In this document: positions 16,343 to 25,768 of the stretch, in pieces | Layout of the letters: the number at the start of each line of letters is the position of its first letter | How positions within the stretch are numbered: the stretch's first letter is position 1 | Source of the DNA: Saprospiraceae bacterium | Lineage (GTDB): Bacteria > Bacteroidota > Bacteroidia > Chitinophagales > Saprospiraceae | DNA length: 64,000 bases | NCBI GenBank assembly: GCA_020848995.1 | Contig: JADLHA010000040.1 | Coordinates: 1 to 64,000, forward strand | Reading direction: 5' to 3' | Position numbers and translations under genes: made by a program | Notes under the pieces: model-generated | What the model was told of the DNA's origin: nothing | The model's input: the letters and a program-made list of their open reading frames with translations, nothing else | Databases searched by the model: none

Positions 16343-17470
16343 ATGCGCTTGTACCGGATTTTTCTTCTCCTGATCTTTTTCAGTTCCTGCTACACAACAA
16401 CCCAATTGGCTACGACCAGTGCGGTCGTCGATATAACGAGGGCCGATGCTGGCAATGCAAAAAAAGCAAGACCCCGCAACGTGGTGTTGATGATCGGTGA
16501 CGGAATGGGCCTCAACCAGGTATCCGCTGCCATGTACTCTACCTCAGAGCCACTTGCGCTGGAGCGCTTTCAGACCATTGGAATCCACAAGTCTCATTCT
16601 GCCGACGACCTGATCACCGATTCCGCCGCCGGAGCGACTGCCTTTGCATGCGGAGTGAAAACGAACAATTCGTATCTCGGCCTAGATCCACAAGGCAAAA
16701 AACATCCCAGCCTTTTACGCCAGGCTGCTTCCAAGGGATATAAAACGGGACTTGTCGTAAGCTCCACCATCGTGCACGCGACGCCTGCCGCTTTCTTTGC
16801 CTACAACACCAACCGCAATGCATACGATTCCATCGCGGCAGACCTTCCCGGTGCAAAAGTCGATTTCATCGTGGGCGGCGGGAAGAAGTATTTTGACCGC
16901 CGCAAAGATGACACCCTGAATCTGATCACCCAGTTGCGCGAACAGGGCTACTTGGTAACCGACTACTTTGAGCAGGATTATGCCAGCTGGACCGTGCCCG
17001 ACGTGCCACGCGTCGCCTTCTTTACAGCCGATGGAGATCCCCTGCCGGTAGTGAACGGCCGGGATTATTTACCAAAGGCCAGCGTCGACGCCTTGAATTT
17101 TTTGTCGCGTCGTGAGCGCAAGGGATTTTTCCTCATGATCGAAGGCTCCCAGATCGACTGGGGTGGGCATGCCAACGATGCGGGATACGTGATCACCGAG
17201 ATGCGAGACTTCGACCGCGCGGTGCGTGCCGTGCTCGATTTTGCCGAAAGAGACGGCAATACCCTCGTAGTGATCACAGGAGACCACGATGCCGGTGGAC
17301 TCACCATCACCGGAGGGAAACAAGGTGACCTTGAATGTAAATTCAGCACAGGTAAACATACGGGAGGCTGCATTCCGGTTTATGCGTACGGTCCGGGGTC
17401 CGATGCGTTTGCGGGATTCTACGACAACACGCAGATCTACCACAAGCTGAAGAAACTGATGCTGGACTGA
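16343..17470 (+). CDS. Alkaline phosphatase (PhoA family), lipoprotein
   Basis: 375 residues from the ATG at 16343, giving a signal with lipobox-like FSSC near residue 16. Phosphatase motifs in order: MIGDGMG (metal Asp), TDSAAGATAFACG (nucleophile Ser in DSAAGAT), EGSQIDWGGHAND (metal ligands), TGDHDAGGL and GKHTGG (metal His). All catalytic and metal positions of the PhoA superfamily appear intact. It likely releases phosphate from organic esters in the envelope. It starts 10 nt after dprA on the same strand. No Pho-type regulatory site was identified. Confidence 0.88.
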   Translation: MRLYRIFLLLIFFSSCYTTTQLATTSAVVDITRADAGNAKKARPRNVVLMIGDGMGLNQVSAAMYSTSEPLALERFQTIGIHKSHSADDLITDSAAGATAFACGVKTNNSYLGLDPQGKKHPSLLRQAASKGYKTGLVVSSTIVHATPAAFFAYNTNRNAYDSIAADLPGAKVDFIVGGGKKYFDRRKDDTLNLITQLREQGYLVTDYFEQDYASWTVPDVPRVAFFTADGDPLPVVNGRDYLPKASVDALNFLSRRERKGFFLMIEGSQIDWGGHANDAGYVITEMRDFDRAVRAVLDFAERDGNTLVVITGDHDAGGLTITGGKQGDLECKFSTGKHTGGCIPVYAYGPGSDAFAGFYDNTQIYHKLKKLMLD

Positions 17471-17644
17471 TCCGCACTTTCATCCATTTCCAGTTCTTCC
17501 TCTCTTCCAAACTCAGGCCATCGTCAGGATTCCGGCCGTTGTTCAGGGTGGAATGACATTAAGAAATGGTTATTTAATTGAGAAGTGAAAGATAATTTTT
17601 ACCTGTTTCGCCAGGTCTCCCGAGGTGGTTTGCGTTGTGAATGG

Positions 17645-17760
17645 GACTCACACGGCGCTGCGCTCCACCCTCTCTTTTGCCGACGCAATAAAGAGAGTAA
17701 ATAAACAAAAACATCTTTCTCTTGCTGACGCAAAAAAGAGGGGACTCACCCGGCGCCTGT
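17645..17760. repeat. Duplicated hairpin segments in a convergent gap
   Basis: Between the alkaline phosphatase gene and the convergent surface-protein gene (17471-17793, no coding seen) lie two diverged copies of a small hairpin. Copy A (17670-17697) has arms ctctcttt and aaagagag around tgccgacgcaat. Copy B (17716-17740) has ctctt ... aagag around gctgacgcaaaa. A flanking actcac-cggcgc motif occurs before copy A (17647-17658) and after copy B (17744-17756). The stems could end transcription from both sides. Confidence 0.4.
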
Positions 17761-17793
17761 TGTACCTTTCGTAGCTGTACTTACAAACGTTAG

Positions 17794-20700
17794 TTAGCGA
17801 ACGAGTGTTAGGTCTCCGGCCTTCCAGCGGGGGATGCCGTCCTCTCCGGCAAACTGGATGATGTAGGTGTAAACGCCGGGGTTGAGTTTTTTGCCGCTGG
17901 TCGTTCCATCCCAGGTCACGGATTCACCCACAGGGGCGTTAGCCTGTTCGAAGACCATTTCACCCCATCGATCGTAGATCCGGAATACTGAAATGCTGGT
18001 TTTCTCCGGAAATTTGAAGACCGGTCTGAACAAGTCGTTGATGTTGTCGCCGTTTGGAGAGAAGACGTTGGGTACAAAAATGTCGGCCTCATCGATGAGC
18101 ACCGTAATGGTAAATTGGTCAGAGACGGGGCATCCTTCGGGATCTGTAAGGGTCAGGGTGTAGGTGATGGTTTGATCTGGCCGGGATTGCGTTGTCAGGC
18201 AGGTATCGCAGGAAAGAAAGTTGGCCGGATCCCAACGCAGGGTAACGTAATTGAAATTGGTTTGCGGGTTGATGGACACGACGCCCCCGAGTTTAATGGT
18301 CGTGTCGCCGGGAAGCTGCAGTTGCAAAATAGCAGATGTGTTTACGTTGAAACTGACCACCGTATCGCATCCCACCTGATCGACGAGTCTCGCGGTATGC
18401 CCTCCTGCCGACAGTCCGGTGAGCCGCAAACCCGGAGCTGCAGCCTGGAGCGGACCGTTGTCGAGTGCTATCTGGTAGATTCCCGTCCCCCCGCTGATCG
18501 TTTCGAGGAAGACTTCGCCCGTGTTGGGTTCGTTGCAATGAAGTGCCTTAGGTTGCAGTTGGGCCAATATGGGAGGGCTTATGGACAGAGATACCTGAAT
18601 GGAGCTGTCGCATCCCAGTGCAGAAGCACCGGTAAGCACGATCGTGCCGGATGGATTCTGTGCAGAAAAATACTGATTGCCGATGCGCACGCTGTCGCCA
18701 CGGCAAATGGTCGACGAAAAAGTGGACGAGGCCAGCGGAAGTAGCTGAAGGGTCACGTTTACAAAGCTGTCGCACATGCGATAGGAACCCTGGGGTATTC
18801 TAAAGCTGCCACGCGGCCGCGCCGCGGAAAAAGTCTGACCGTAATACGTAACCGAGGCGTTTTCGCAAAGGCTTGTGTCGAAGGTTCCGATGGCATCCGG
18901 AAGGATGTTGATCGCGACGTCGATGAGGCTGTCGCAGCCGTTAGCTGCTGTGTTGGCCAGTCGCAACATCCCGTTGGGTTTGCCCGAAAAGAACGCTTCA
19001 CCGAACAACCATAAGGTGTCGCTCCGGCAAAGGTCGGCTGTGAAGAAGCCCTGGCCATCGGGCATCAGGTTGATCGTCACGTCGGTGATGGTATCGCAGC
19101 CAAAAGACGATCCCCCGGGGATGGTGATGCGTGCAGCCAGGAGCCGGTCTGAAAAGAAACGGTCGATGATGTAGACACTGTCGCCTGAACACAAGCTGGT
19201 ACTGAATGCTCCCCGGTTATTGGGAAAGCTCAGTTGTACGTGGATGATGCTGTCGCATCCGGTGCTCGAACCATTGGCCAGGAGGACATCTCCCGAGGGT
19301 CTGGCTTCGTTGAAGACTTGTCCGTTGATGACCAAAGAATCGCCAGGACAACGCACCAGGGTCAGGAAGGATTCTGAAAAGTTGTTGATGAAGAGCTGAA
19401 CAAAGACCACACTGTCGCAACCGCCTTCGGCAGCACCAGGCAAGGTAGCGGTACCACTTGTCCGGTTCTTATCGAACCGCATGCCTCCGATGTCGACGAA
19501 TGCGTTGTCGCAAATTGTGCGGGAATAAAAACTGACCCCCACTTCTCTTCCGCGCACCACCACTGTGCTGTCACAGCCAGCGGAAGATTGAACGGTAAAG
19601 GAATCCAGCGGGTTGTTTTTGTGTATTTCCAGAGGGCCCATCCGGACGGTATCGCCGTAACAGATCAGTACGTCGAGTTGTTCTCGGTAGGCTTGGGATA
19701 CCTGGAGTTTGACGACGATCGATGAATCGCAAATGCTCACCCCGTCGCCGCGGACGATGATCGAATCGTATGCATTGGTTTCGTCGTACACTTTTCCACG
19801 AATGGTTACCGTCTGCCCCGAACAGATGTTAGGCTCGTACACCAACACGACCTGCACAGAACAGACGAAGCATTCGGAAAATTCGGAGTGGATGCGTGGC
19901 ACTGCAGAGGTATTTGCGTCAAACTGGTATGCAGAAATCCTGCTGCGGTTGGGATAGGCCACCTGAAGCGCCCAGTTACCCGAAGCATCTGCCTGGGTGC
20001 GGCCCAGTTCGGCGCCCCCGTGGCAATCCGCCGAGGGGCATTGCAGCGAATTGCGCGCGTACACGACGACGCTATCGTTGGGCAAACCCGTACCCACAAT
20101 CGCGTCGCGATTGACGGAGGTCACCACGGGAACGGGCCGGGGTGGCATGACGACGGGTTTCCCGGTCATGCAGGTGAAGCGGTTGCCCATGTAACGGGCC
20201 GTGCGATAATTTTGCGGCGTTGCAGCGCTGACGAGGTAAGAATAGTTGGAAATGCTGTTGTCTTCGACGTAAAGTTCGCCGAGGTTGCCGGCAAGAACAA
20301 ACCCTCCGCCATCGCGACCATAATTGTCGGCGACAACGGCGGGTGAAGTGAATCCATCCATTCGAACGTCTATGGCGTCATTGTAGAAGCGGTTGCGGCT
20401 GATCTCCAGCGAACCGTTTACCGCCTGAACGTCGGTGGCGGCGGTGAGAAATCCAAAGAAGAAGTTGTCGCGGATCGCCACGCGATCGCCTCCCAGCACC
20501 AGAATGCCCACGGTTGGATTGAGAAAGTTTACGCTTTTGTTGGTGTCGAGGGCGCCAAAGATGTTTCCGTTGAGATCTACGTTCCCTCCGTATAAATGCA
20601 CCAGAGGTACGCGCGCGGCAAAAATGTTGGAGTCGATCGACGCGCTCAGGATGCCCTGGGTAGCTTCCACTTTCACTGCGCCCTCCGTCTGCACGATGGA

Positions 20701-21279
20701 GGATTTTGAAAGATCCGTTCCAAAATGGCTTGTGGCGAGCCGGAAGCGGTCTGCATTGCGCAGGCGGATGAACACCTTTTCGGCAACCGGGTTGATGTTG
20801 TTGTCGGCAAAAAAAGCGGATTCCCTCACCGAACAATCGGGGGCGCTGTCGAATTCGAAGATGCAATCCGGAGCGTTTTCAAATCGAAAATCGGTGAAGC
20901 TCAGTCCGGTAATATGGACCTGGCCGGCGCGCACGGCCAGGAAGGGAATGCCCAGGAGGTCACGGAAATTGAAGTCGATGACGATGGATCCGGGTCCCCC
21001 GGGTTGTGAGTTTCCCGCAATTTCAAGGCCTGGTTCGAGCACGGCAGGAAAGCTGCTCAGGGGTGAGATGACGTGTGGCCCGGCACCGGGAATGGCAAAG
21101 AGAATCGTACTTGCCATGCCATCGGCCTCGGCAGCCCGAATGGCCTCGCGAAAACTGCAGTGTACGCCGTCGCAAGTTCCGTCGTCGAGGTCATTGCTGG
21201 TGTTGACGGTATAAACCTGCCCGGATGCGGAAAGGGTTCCAAGAAACCAGGCGGCGGCACAGAGAAATTTATTCAACAT
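17794..21279 (-). CDS. Giant secreted surface protein, CSLREA/beta-helix start, eight Cys repeats, CHU_C end
   Basis: 1161 residues from the ATG at 21279, which gives a clean signal peptide. The N-terminus has the CSLREAI-type motif (CSFREAIRAAEADG), then a right-handed beta-helix-like region to about residue 400 (IRDNFFFGF, ISRNRFYND patterns). About eight tandem units of ~60-65 residues follow (residues ~490-960), each built as C-x-GDSV ... GCDS. A SprB-like segment and a PKD-like one come next. The last ~90 residues are the gliding-motility-associated C-terminal domain (FVPNVFSPNGDNINDLF, then FRIYDRWGEMVF, ending WKAGDLTLVR). The product is expected to leave through the type IX system and attach to the cell surface. 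Probable adhesin; ligand unknown. Confidence 0.85.
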   Translation of the reverse strand: MLNKFLCAAAWFLGTLSASGQVYTVNTSNDLDDGTCDGVHCSFREAIRAAEADGMASTILFAIPGAGPHVISPLSSFPAVLEPGLEIAGNSQPGGPGSIVIDFNFRDLLGIPFLAVRAGQVHITGLSFTDFRFENAPDCIFEFDSAPDCSVRESAFFADNNINPVAEKVFIRLRNADRFRLATSHFGTDLSKSSIVQTEGAVKVEATQGILSASIDSNIFAARVPLVHLYGGNVDLNGNIFGALDTNKSVNFLNPTVGILVLGGDRVAIRDNFFFGFLTAATDVQAVNGSLEISRNRFYNDAIDVRMDGFTSPAVVADNYGRDGGGFVLAGNLGELYVEDNSISNYSYLVSAATPQNYRTARYMGNRFTCMTGKPVVMPPRPVPVVTSVNRDAIVGTGLPNDSVVVYARNSLQCPSADCHGGAELGRTQADASGNWALQVAYPNRSRISAYQFDANTSAVPRIHSEFSECFVCSVQVVLVYEPNICSGQTVTIRGKVYDETNAYDSIIVRGDGVSICDSSIVVKLQVSQAYREQLDVLICYGDTVRMGPLEIHKNNPLDSFTVQSSAGCDSTVVVRGREVGVSFYSRTICDNAFVDIGGMRFDKNRTSGTATLPGAAEGGCDSVVFVQLFINNFSESFLTLVRCPGDSLVINGQVFNEARPSGDVLLANGSSTGCDSIIHVQLSFPNNRGAFSTSLCSGDSVYIIDRFFSDRLLAARITIPGGSSFGCDTITDVTINLMPDGQGFFTADLCRSDTLWLFGEAFFSGKPNGMLRLANTAANGCDSLIDVAINILPDAIGTFDTSLCENASVTYYGQTFSAARPRGSFRIPQGSYRMCDSFVNVTLQLLPLASSTFSSTICRGDSVRIGNQYFSAQNPSGTIVLTGASALGCDSSIQVSLSISPPILAQLQPKALHCNEPNTGEVFLETISGGTGIYQIALDNGPLQAAAPGLRLTGLSAGGHTARLVDQVGCDTVVSFNVNTSAILQLQLPGDTTIKLGGVVSINPQTNFNYVTLRWDPANFLSCDTCLTTQSRPDQTITYTLTLTDPEGCPVSDQFTITVLIDEADIFVPNVFSPNGDNINDLFRPVFKFPEKTSISVFRIYDRWGEMVFEQANAPVGESVTWDGTTSGKKLNPGVYTYIIQFAGEDGIPRWKAGDLTLVR

Positions 21280-21368
21280 AATCAATCCGATTGCCCTGCA
21301 AAGGGAACGTAATTTTACAACATTATCCTCAGGGAAAATACTGAATCTCGGCCACCGGTCACGTGCTT

Positions 21369-22244
21369 TTAGAAAACATGGCGCTCGGCGTGATAGCTGG
21401 AGCGGACCATTGGACCACTTTCTACGTAGCGGAATCCCCTTTCGAGTCCCCGGAGGCGGTATTCTTCGAAGCGTTCGGGATGAATGTACTCCACGACCGG
21501 GTGGTGCATCTTGGTCGGTTGGAGGTACTGCCCCAGCGTGAGGATCTCGCAACCATGGGCAACCAGGTCATCCATTGAGCGAAGAACCTCGTCGGGGTTC
21601 TCTCCGAGTCCCAGCATCAAGCCCGTTTTGGTGTGCTTTCCAAAATCGCGAATGCGCTTTAACTGTTCGAGGCTTCTCGAGTAACGGGCCTGCGGGCGAA
21701 CCTGACGGTAGAGGCGTTCGACGGTCTCCATGTTGTGTGAAACGATTTCCTGGCCTGCACTGATCATGCGTTCCAGGGCGCTCCAGGTGCCTTTGACGTC
21801 GGGGATGAGGGTTTCAATGGTCGTTTGCGGGCAGCGCTCTTTGATGGCAACCACCGTCTGGTACCAAATCTCTGCCCCACGGTCTGGCAATTCGTCGCGG
21901 TTGACGGACGTGATCACAGCATGGCGTACCTGCATCAGGTAAATGGCTTCCGCAACGCGTTCGGGTTCGCTTTCGTCGTACTCAACCGGCCTGCCGGTTT
22001 TCACCGCACAAAAGCTGCAGGACCGCGTGCAAACATTGCCCAGGATCATAAAGGTCGCCGTGCCGGCTCCCCAGCACTCCCCCATATTCGGGCAGTTGCC
22101 GCTCTGGCAAATGGTGTGTAGTTTGTATTGGTCTACCAGCTGCCGAACGTGGCGATAGTTTTCGCCAATGGGCAACTTTACTCTCAGCCATTCCGGCTTT
22201 TTGGAGCGGGGCTCGGGGCTCTGAACGACGTTGAGTTCTATCAT
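21369..22244 (-). CDS. lipA: Lipoyl synthase LipA
   Basis: 291 residues. Both iron-sulfur sites are readable: the auxiliary cluster [12 protein letters not shown] (CX4CX5C) and the radical-SAM motif CTRSCSFC (CX3CX2C), followed by [12 protein letters not shown] and [13 protein letters not shown]. The length matches LipA. It inserts two sulfur atoms into octanoyl groups on the E2 subunits of 2-oxoacid dehydrogenases, using SAM. No lipB is adjacent. It lies 25 nt downstream of an outer-membrane protein gene on the same strand. Confidence 0.95.
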   Translation of the reverse strand: MIELNVVQSPEPRSKKPEWLRVKLPIGENYRHVRQLVDQYKLHTICQSGNCPNMGECWGAGTATFMILGNVCTRSCSFCAVKTGRPVEYDESEPERVAEAIYLMQVRHAVITSVNRDELPDRGAEIWYQTVVAIKERCPQTTIETLIPDVKGTWSALERMISAGQEIVSHNMETVERLYRQVRPQARYSRSLEQLKRIRDFGKHTKTGLMLGLGENPDEVLRSMDDLVAHGCEILTLGQYLQPTKMHHPVVEYIHPERFEEYRLRGLERGFRYVESGPMVRSSYHAERHVF

Positions 22245-22269
22245 GGTGTCATCATGGTGGACGTGAGGA

Positions 22270-23166
22270 TCAGTTTGCTTTGCCCGACCGGGTCTTTCTG
22301 GAACCCAACTGCACGTTGAGGTAAAAGTTCAGATAGTATTGCGCATTCTTTTCCGAAACCATAATCTCCGGCTTACTGGCGTACAGGTCTAACTGGACAC
22401 CGGTTTCGAGGGTGCGAATAAAATTGTCGTAGGCTCCGGGGTCAAAGCGGAAGGCCAACCGACCAAACAGGCCGGGCGCCAGTTTAACCTTGTTCATGCC
22501 TTTAAAAAAACTCCCTCTACCCAAAATGTGATCCGGGTTGAGAAAGTCTTCAGGGGCATCGACGTAGCGGATCTGACGGGCGACGATCACTCCGTCCCGC
22601 TCTTCCCGAACCTGAAGGTAATAGGGCTTGAGCAGTCCAAGGGTGACGCCACCTTCATAGCGCAGGCCAAGGGCAATTCCCTTCTTGCGGGCCTTTTCCG
22701 TCAGCGTGAGTATGGTGCCCCGTCCGGCTCGGAGGTTGATGAGGTGGTTGACCTTTCCAAACTTATAGGAGCTGTAATTGCGGTAACTAAAACCCGTTGG
22801 CTGGGATATCCGCGTCTCCAATGGGTGGCCCAGCATGCCAATTCCAATATGGGTAGTCCGGGTCTTGCGATAGGTATGGATGGAGCCACGGTTGAAACCG
22901 AAATAAAACCCGTTGGTGTGCAGGGCTGCATCTATCGACCACTCCTCTTTGTACAAATAGCCCTTGCGAACCGTTTCGGGAGCTATTCCAGTTTCGTCGC
23001 TCTGCGCCCGGGCCCTGATGGGGATGCAGAATATGATCGATAACAACAGCAGAGCTGAAGCCCTCGCCGCGCACCTTAAAGATCCGGAAGTACCCGCGAA
23101 ATGAACTTTTGCGGCCAAATCCAAAGACGACCAATCGCTAAGCTGTACAAATGCTAATTTCACCAC
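22270..23166 (-). CDS. Predicted outer-membrane beta-barrel protein, unknown
   Basis: 298 residues. A long N-terminal extension leads to a signal-peptide-like core ([18 protein letters not shown], residues ~38-55); the true start may be internal. The mature part alternates polar and hydrophobic residues with frequent aromatic-glycine turns ([31 protein letters not shown]), as in small outer-membrane barrels. I do not recognise a specific family, though proteins like this are common in Saprospiraceae. It probably shares a transcript with lipA. Confidence 0.55.
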   Translation of the reverse strand: MVKLAFVQLSDWSSLDLAAKVHFAGTSGSLRCAARASALLLLSIIFCIPIRARAQSDETGIAPETVRKGYLYKEEWSIDAALHTNGFYFGFNRGSIHTYRKTRTTHIGIGMLGHPLETRISQPTGFSYRNYSSYKFGKVNHLINLRAGRGTILTLTEKARKKGIALGLRYEGGVTLGLLKPYYLQVREERDGVIVARQIRYVDAPEDFLNPDHILGRGSFFKGMNKVKLAPGLFGRLAFRFDPGAYDNFIRTLETGVQLDLYASKPEIMVSEKNAQYYLNFYLNVQLGSRKTRSGKAN

Positions 23167-23215
23167 CTAAAAGTAAAACTTTTCGTTGACAGGGCCTGTA
23201 CATAACAACGCATTG

Positions 23216-24523
23216 ATGCGCATCTTCGTTTACGCCCCTCAGCCCGGTTCAAGACTTCAATACCTGCTGGAGTTTCTGAACCGTTGTTTTGAGGAAACGG
23301 AATTTGTGCTCTGCTCGGATGAAGCAGCATACAAGCGCTGGGAAGGGCCGTCGATCCAGCGCGGGTCACTGGTCTTAAAAGAGCGCGAGCTGCGGATCCC
23401 GCAAAGTCCAGAGTTCGCCTTGCCACTGGATCGACTGCTGGCTGATTTGACGCTGGAGAAAGTCGATCGCCTGATGGGACTTGCAGGGGGTGAAGATGCC
23501 GGTTTCGACCCAATGGCCGCTGCCTTTTGGCATCTCTCGAGGCTGGAGGAATACCTGCCCGGCCAACGGGATCGACACGGCCGGTTTGCTGCTGCCAGCA
23601 GCGCGTTGGGACGTCACCACCTGCTTCGAAGCCCGGTGGTAGATCAGTGGATGGAATCCCTGTCCCAGGAGATCCGGGTTCGCTTCGGTGCAGAGTTGAA
23701 ACGGACCATCCACGAACCTGCATGGTCAATTGGCGTCGATGTGGATCAGTTCTTCAAGTACCGGCATAAAAGTCCGCTGCGCACATTAGGAGGACTGCTG
23801 CGCGACGTTTGGCACCAAAATGGCGGCGCCATCCGGCAACGCATGGCGACCCTGTCGGGATCCAGCCCGGATCCCTTCGACCGCTTTGATGCGTTCCGGT
23901 CTGCAGACATTCCCCCCGGTCAATGCAAATTCTTCATACTCTGTGGTGGAGACTCCCCCTTTGACAAAAATCACGGTTTGGAACATCCTGCCGTAGCGCA
24001 CATCCTCAAAACATTGCAGGGGTGGGCTGAAGTTGGCCTTCATCCATCGTATAGCTCGTCCGGTGCACCGCCACAACTCTTCCGGGAGAAGCTCCGTTTG
24101 GACCGGCATCTGGGTCAGCCGTCAACGATCAGTCGTCAGCATTTTATCAGATTGACCTTTCCCGAGAGCTACCGCCGTTTGCTTGAGGCGGGTATTGAAA
24201 ACGATTACAGCATGGGCTATCCTGAAGCTCCAGGGTTCCGTGCCGGAACCTGCAAGCCATTCCCGTGGTACGACCTGGGTAGAGACCGGGCGACTTCTCT
24301 GTTGGTCCATCCCTTTGCGTGCATGGACCGGAGTTACCTCGATTACCTCAAATGGGACCCGGGCCGGAGTGTGGCCGATATCCTTTCTTTGTGGGAGTGT
24401 TGCCGGATCCACGGAGGTCATTTTCACCTGGTGTGGCACAACAGCAGTATGGATTTCGAAGCGGAATGGCGTGGATGGCGTGGAGTATTTGAAGAAGTCG
24501 TAAGCGCCTTGAAATCCTCCTGA
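23216..24523 (+). CDS. Polysaccharide deacetylase-like protein (DUF7033-type N-terminus)
   Basis: 435 residues from the ATG at 23216. The N-terminal ~170 residues resemble the DUF7033 module that precedes deacetylase domains in Bacteroidota. The NodB-like part begins at SIGVDVDQFFKYRHK (near residue 175), the place of the metal-binding Asp-Asp pair, followed by RTLGGLLRD. AEVGLHPSYSS carries the later His, and RLTFPESYRRL then DYSMGYPEAPGFRAGTC fit the C-terminal half. No signal peptide. Likely acts on cell-surface glycan precursors; activity not proven. Confidence 0.7.
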   Translation: MRIFVYAPQPGSRLQYLLEFLNRCFEETEFVLCSDEAAYKRWEGPSIQRGSLVLKERELRIPQSPEFALPLDRLLADLTLEKVDRLMGLAGGEDAGFDPMAAAFWHLSRLEEYLPGQRDRHGRFAAASSALGRHHLLRSPVVDQWMESLSQEIRVRFGAELKRTIHEPAWSIGVDVDQFFKYRHKSPLRTLGGLLRDVWHQNGGAIRQRMATLSGSSPDPFDRFDAFRSADIPPGQCKFFILCGGDSPFDKNHGLEHPAVAHILKTLQGWAEVGLHPSYSSSGAPPQLFREKLRLDRHLGQPSTISRQHFIRLTFPESYRRLLEAGIENDYSMGYPEAPGFRAGTCKPFPWYDLGRDRATSLLVHPFACMDRSYLDYLKWDPGRSVADILSLWECCRIHGGHFHLVWHNSSMDFEAEWRGWRGVFEEVVSALKSS

Positions 24524-24662
24524 TCCATCTGCCGTCAAGGGGATGCCCAAACCAACCCGGCCCCGCATCGATTGCCCAGACGCACAAATCACATGAGCTT
24601 CCACGGCTGCACCTCACCGGATGGCAGTGCACCTGGAATTTTAAGCAAACCCAGGTAACGGC

Positions 24663-24827
24663 TCAGCAATAGCCGAGGTCCTCGTCGGTTTCGAGGAATT
24701 CGCCGTGGGGCTGGAGTTCAAGTACTTCAGTTTGCTCTTCGGTTGTCGGGAGCGCCTTCTTTCCCCCTTCGGCGGCTGCCTCGCCAGCTGGGTTCTTCTT
24801 TTCGCGCCTTTTAAAAGGATTCTTCAT
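24663..24827 (-). CDS. 54-residue hypothetical protein
   Basis: A short frame from ATG at 24827 to TGA at 24663. The product starts MKNPFKRREKKN, has a Glu/Gly/Ala-rich middle and ends in an acidic EDLGYC. It is highly charged, with a basic head and acidic tail, and has no membrane segment. A good -7 promoter box (24880-24873) lies about 46 nt upstream of the ATG, which supports expression. Short peptides with a terminal Cys or acidic tail are sometimes modified or exported, but no maturation enzyme lies beside it. I do not recognise it. Confidence 0.45.
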   Translation of the reverse strand: MKNPFKRREKKNPAGEAAAEGGKKALPTTEEQTEVLELQPHGEFLETDEDLGYC

Positions 24828-24872
24828 GAGGATATGATGATATGTTCAATAGGATAACGCATGATATAAGTC

Positions 24873-24880
24873 CAAAGTTA
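24873..24880 (-). promoter_or_regulatory. -7 box upstream of the 54-residue gene
   Basis: On the minus strand TAACTTTG matches TAnnTTTG and is followed by a purine-rich start region (GGACTTAT). The expected start of transcription lies about 40 nt before the ATG at 24827. No clear -33 TTG at the standard distance. Confidence 0.45.
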
Positions 24881-25086
24881 AATGTATTAGGTTAATTTAA
24901 CGAAGAACTTACATATATATAAAACAGTTAATTCAAATTCCCGTTTCCCGGCGTCCGCGGAGGAAGGTTTAGAAGAACCAAACCTCAGCGGTAAAGGCCG
25001 CTGTAAGTAAATCCCTAAAAAGTGGTCGTTTTTTTGTTTGAAGAAGAGGTCGGCAAGCGAGGTGATCCTCTGTGCATTAGCCGTTG

Positions 25087-25118
25087 CAAATTTATTGCGC
25101 TTTGTGCTGAAAACCAAA
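25087..25118 (-). promoter_or_regulatory. Strong Bacteroidota consensus promoter reading left
   Basis: On the minus strand TTTG (25118-25115), a 20-nt spacer and TAAATTTG (25094-25087) almost exactly match TTTG-N19-TAnnTTTG. Transcription would begin near 25079 and run through 24880-25079, which has no convincing open frame but holds two hairpins, at 24986-25003 (cagcgg / ccgctg) and 24965-24985 (aggttt / aaacct). This may drive a small RNA or a long leader for the 54-residue gene. Confidence 0.5.
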
Positions 25119-25288
25119 TGAAAATGTAAGGTTTACCGCAATTTAACATTTGTCCGGAAATGCGATGGGTGGTGTGCCGGGAGCTGCCTGTATGTTTGGC
25201 AATGGGCATGATCCCGGAAGTCCGGGCAGATCAAAATTTTAGAAGCATCCGGAATATGTTGTCTAATTTTGGCCAAATTTTGAAATAC

Positions 25289-25732
25289 ATGTCGAAAACC
25301 AGGTATTCTGACGAGGAATTGATGGAATTCAAAAAAGTCATCGACGAAAAGCTCGAGCTCTCCAAAAGTGAATTGTCGGGTATTGAGCAGCAGATGATGG
25401 AGTTGCGCGACAACATGGCGGATGAGCAGGGTGGAGACTGGTTTGACGACAGTTCGATCCATACGGAGATCGAATTCCTCACCAAAATGGCCGAACGGCA
25501 GCGGCAGTTCATCCAAAGCCTTGAAATGGCGCTCGTGCGCATTAAGAATAAATCTTACGGAATTTGTACGGTAACCGGGGAGTTGATCGACAAGCAGCGC
25601 CTTTTGCTGGTGCCCCACGCCACAAAGAGCGTGAAAGCCAAGGAAAACGAGCAACCGGCGCCGCCGCCCCAGGACATGCGCTCCGAAACGCCTCTTTACA
25701 CTTCAGATGAGGAAGTGCCCCCGATCGATTGA
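25289..25732 (+). CDS. DksA/TraR-family regulator with reduced zinc site
   Basis: 147 residues from the ATG at 25289. A -7 box TAATTTTG at 25264-25271 ends 18 nt upstream and supports this start over the longer frame. Residues ~1-80 form a coiled coil (KVIDEKLELSKSELSGIEQQ). The C-terminal DksA-like segment reads YGICTVTGELIDKQRLLLVPHAT, keeping the CxxTGxxI ... RL ... P-A-T pattern but only one of the four zinc cysteines. Bacteroidota copies of this family often have this form. Expected to bind RNA polymerase through the secondary channel; regulation targets unknown. The tail is acidic and Pro-rich. Confidence 0.75.
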   Translation: MSKTRYSDEELMEFKKVIDEKLELSKSELSGIEQQMMELRDNMADEQGGDWFDDSSIHTEIEFLTKMAERQRQFIQSLEMALVRIKNKSYGICTVTGELIDKQRLLLVPHATKSVKAKENEQPAPPPQDMRSETPLYTSDEEVPPID

Positions 25733-25768
25733 TCGGAGAGTGATCTTCTCAGGGAGTCCCATTTTTCA

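Noticed and set aside
24887-25117. 76-residue minus-strand frame
   Set aside because: Its start lies within or upstream of the consensus promoter that would transcribe it, and the sequence shows no protein-like pattern.
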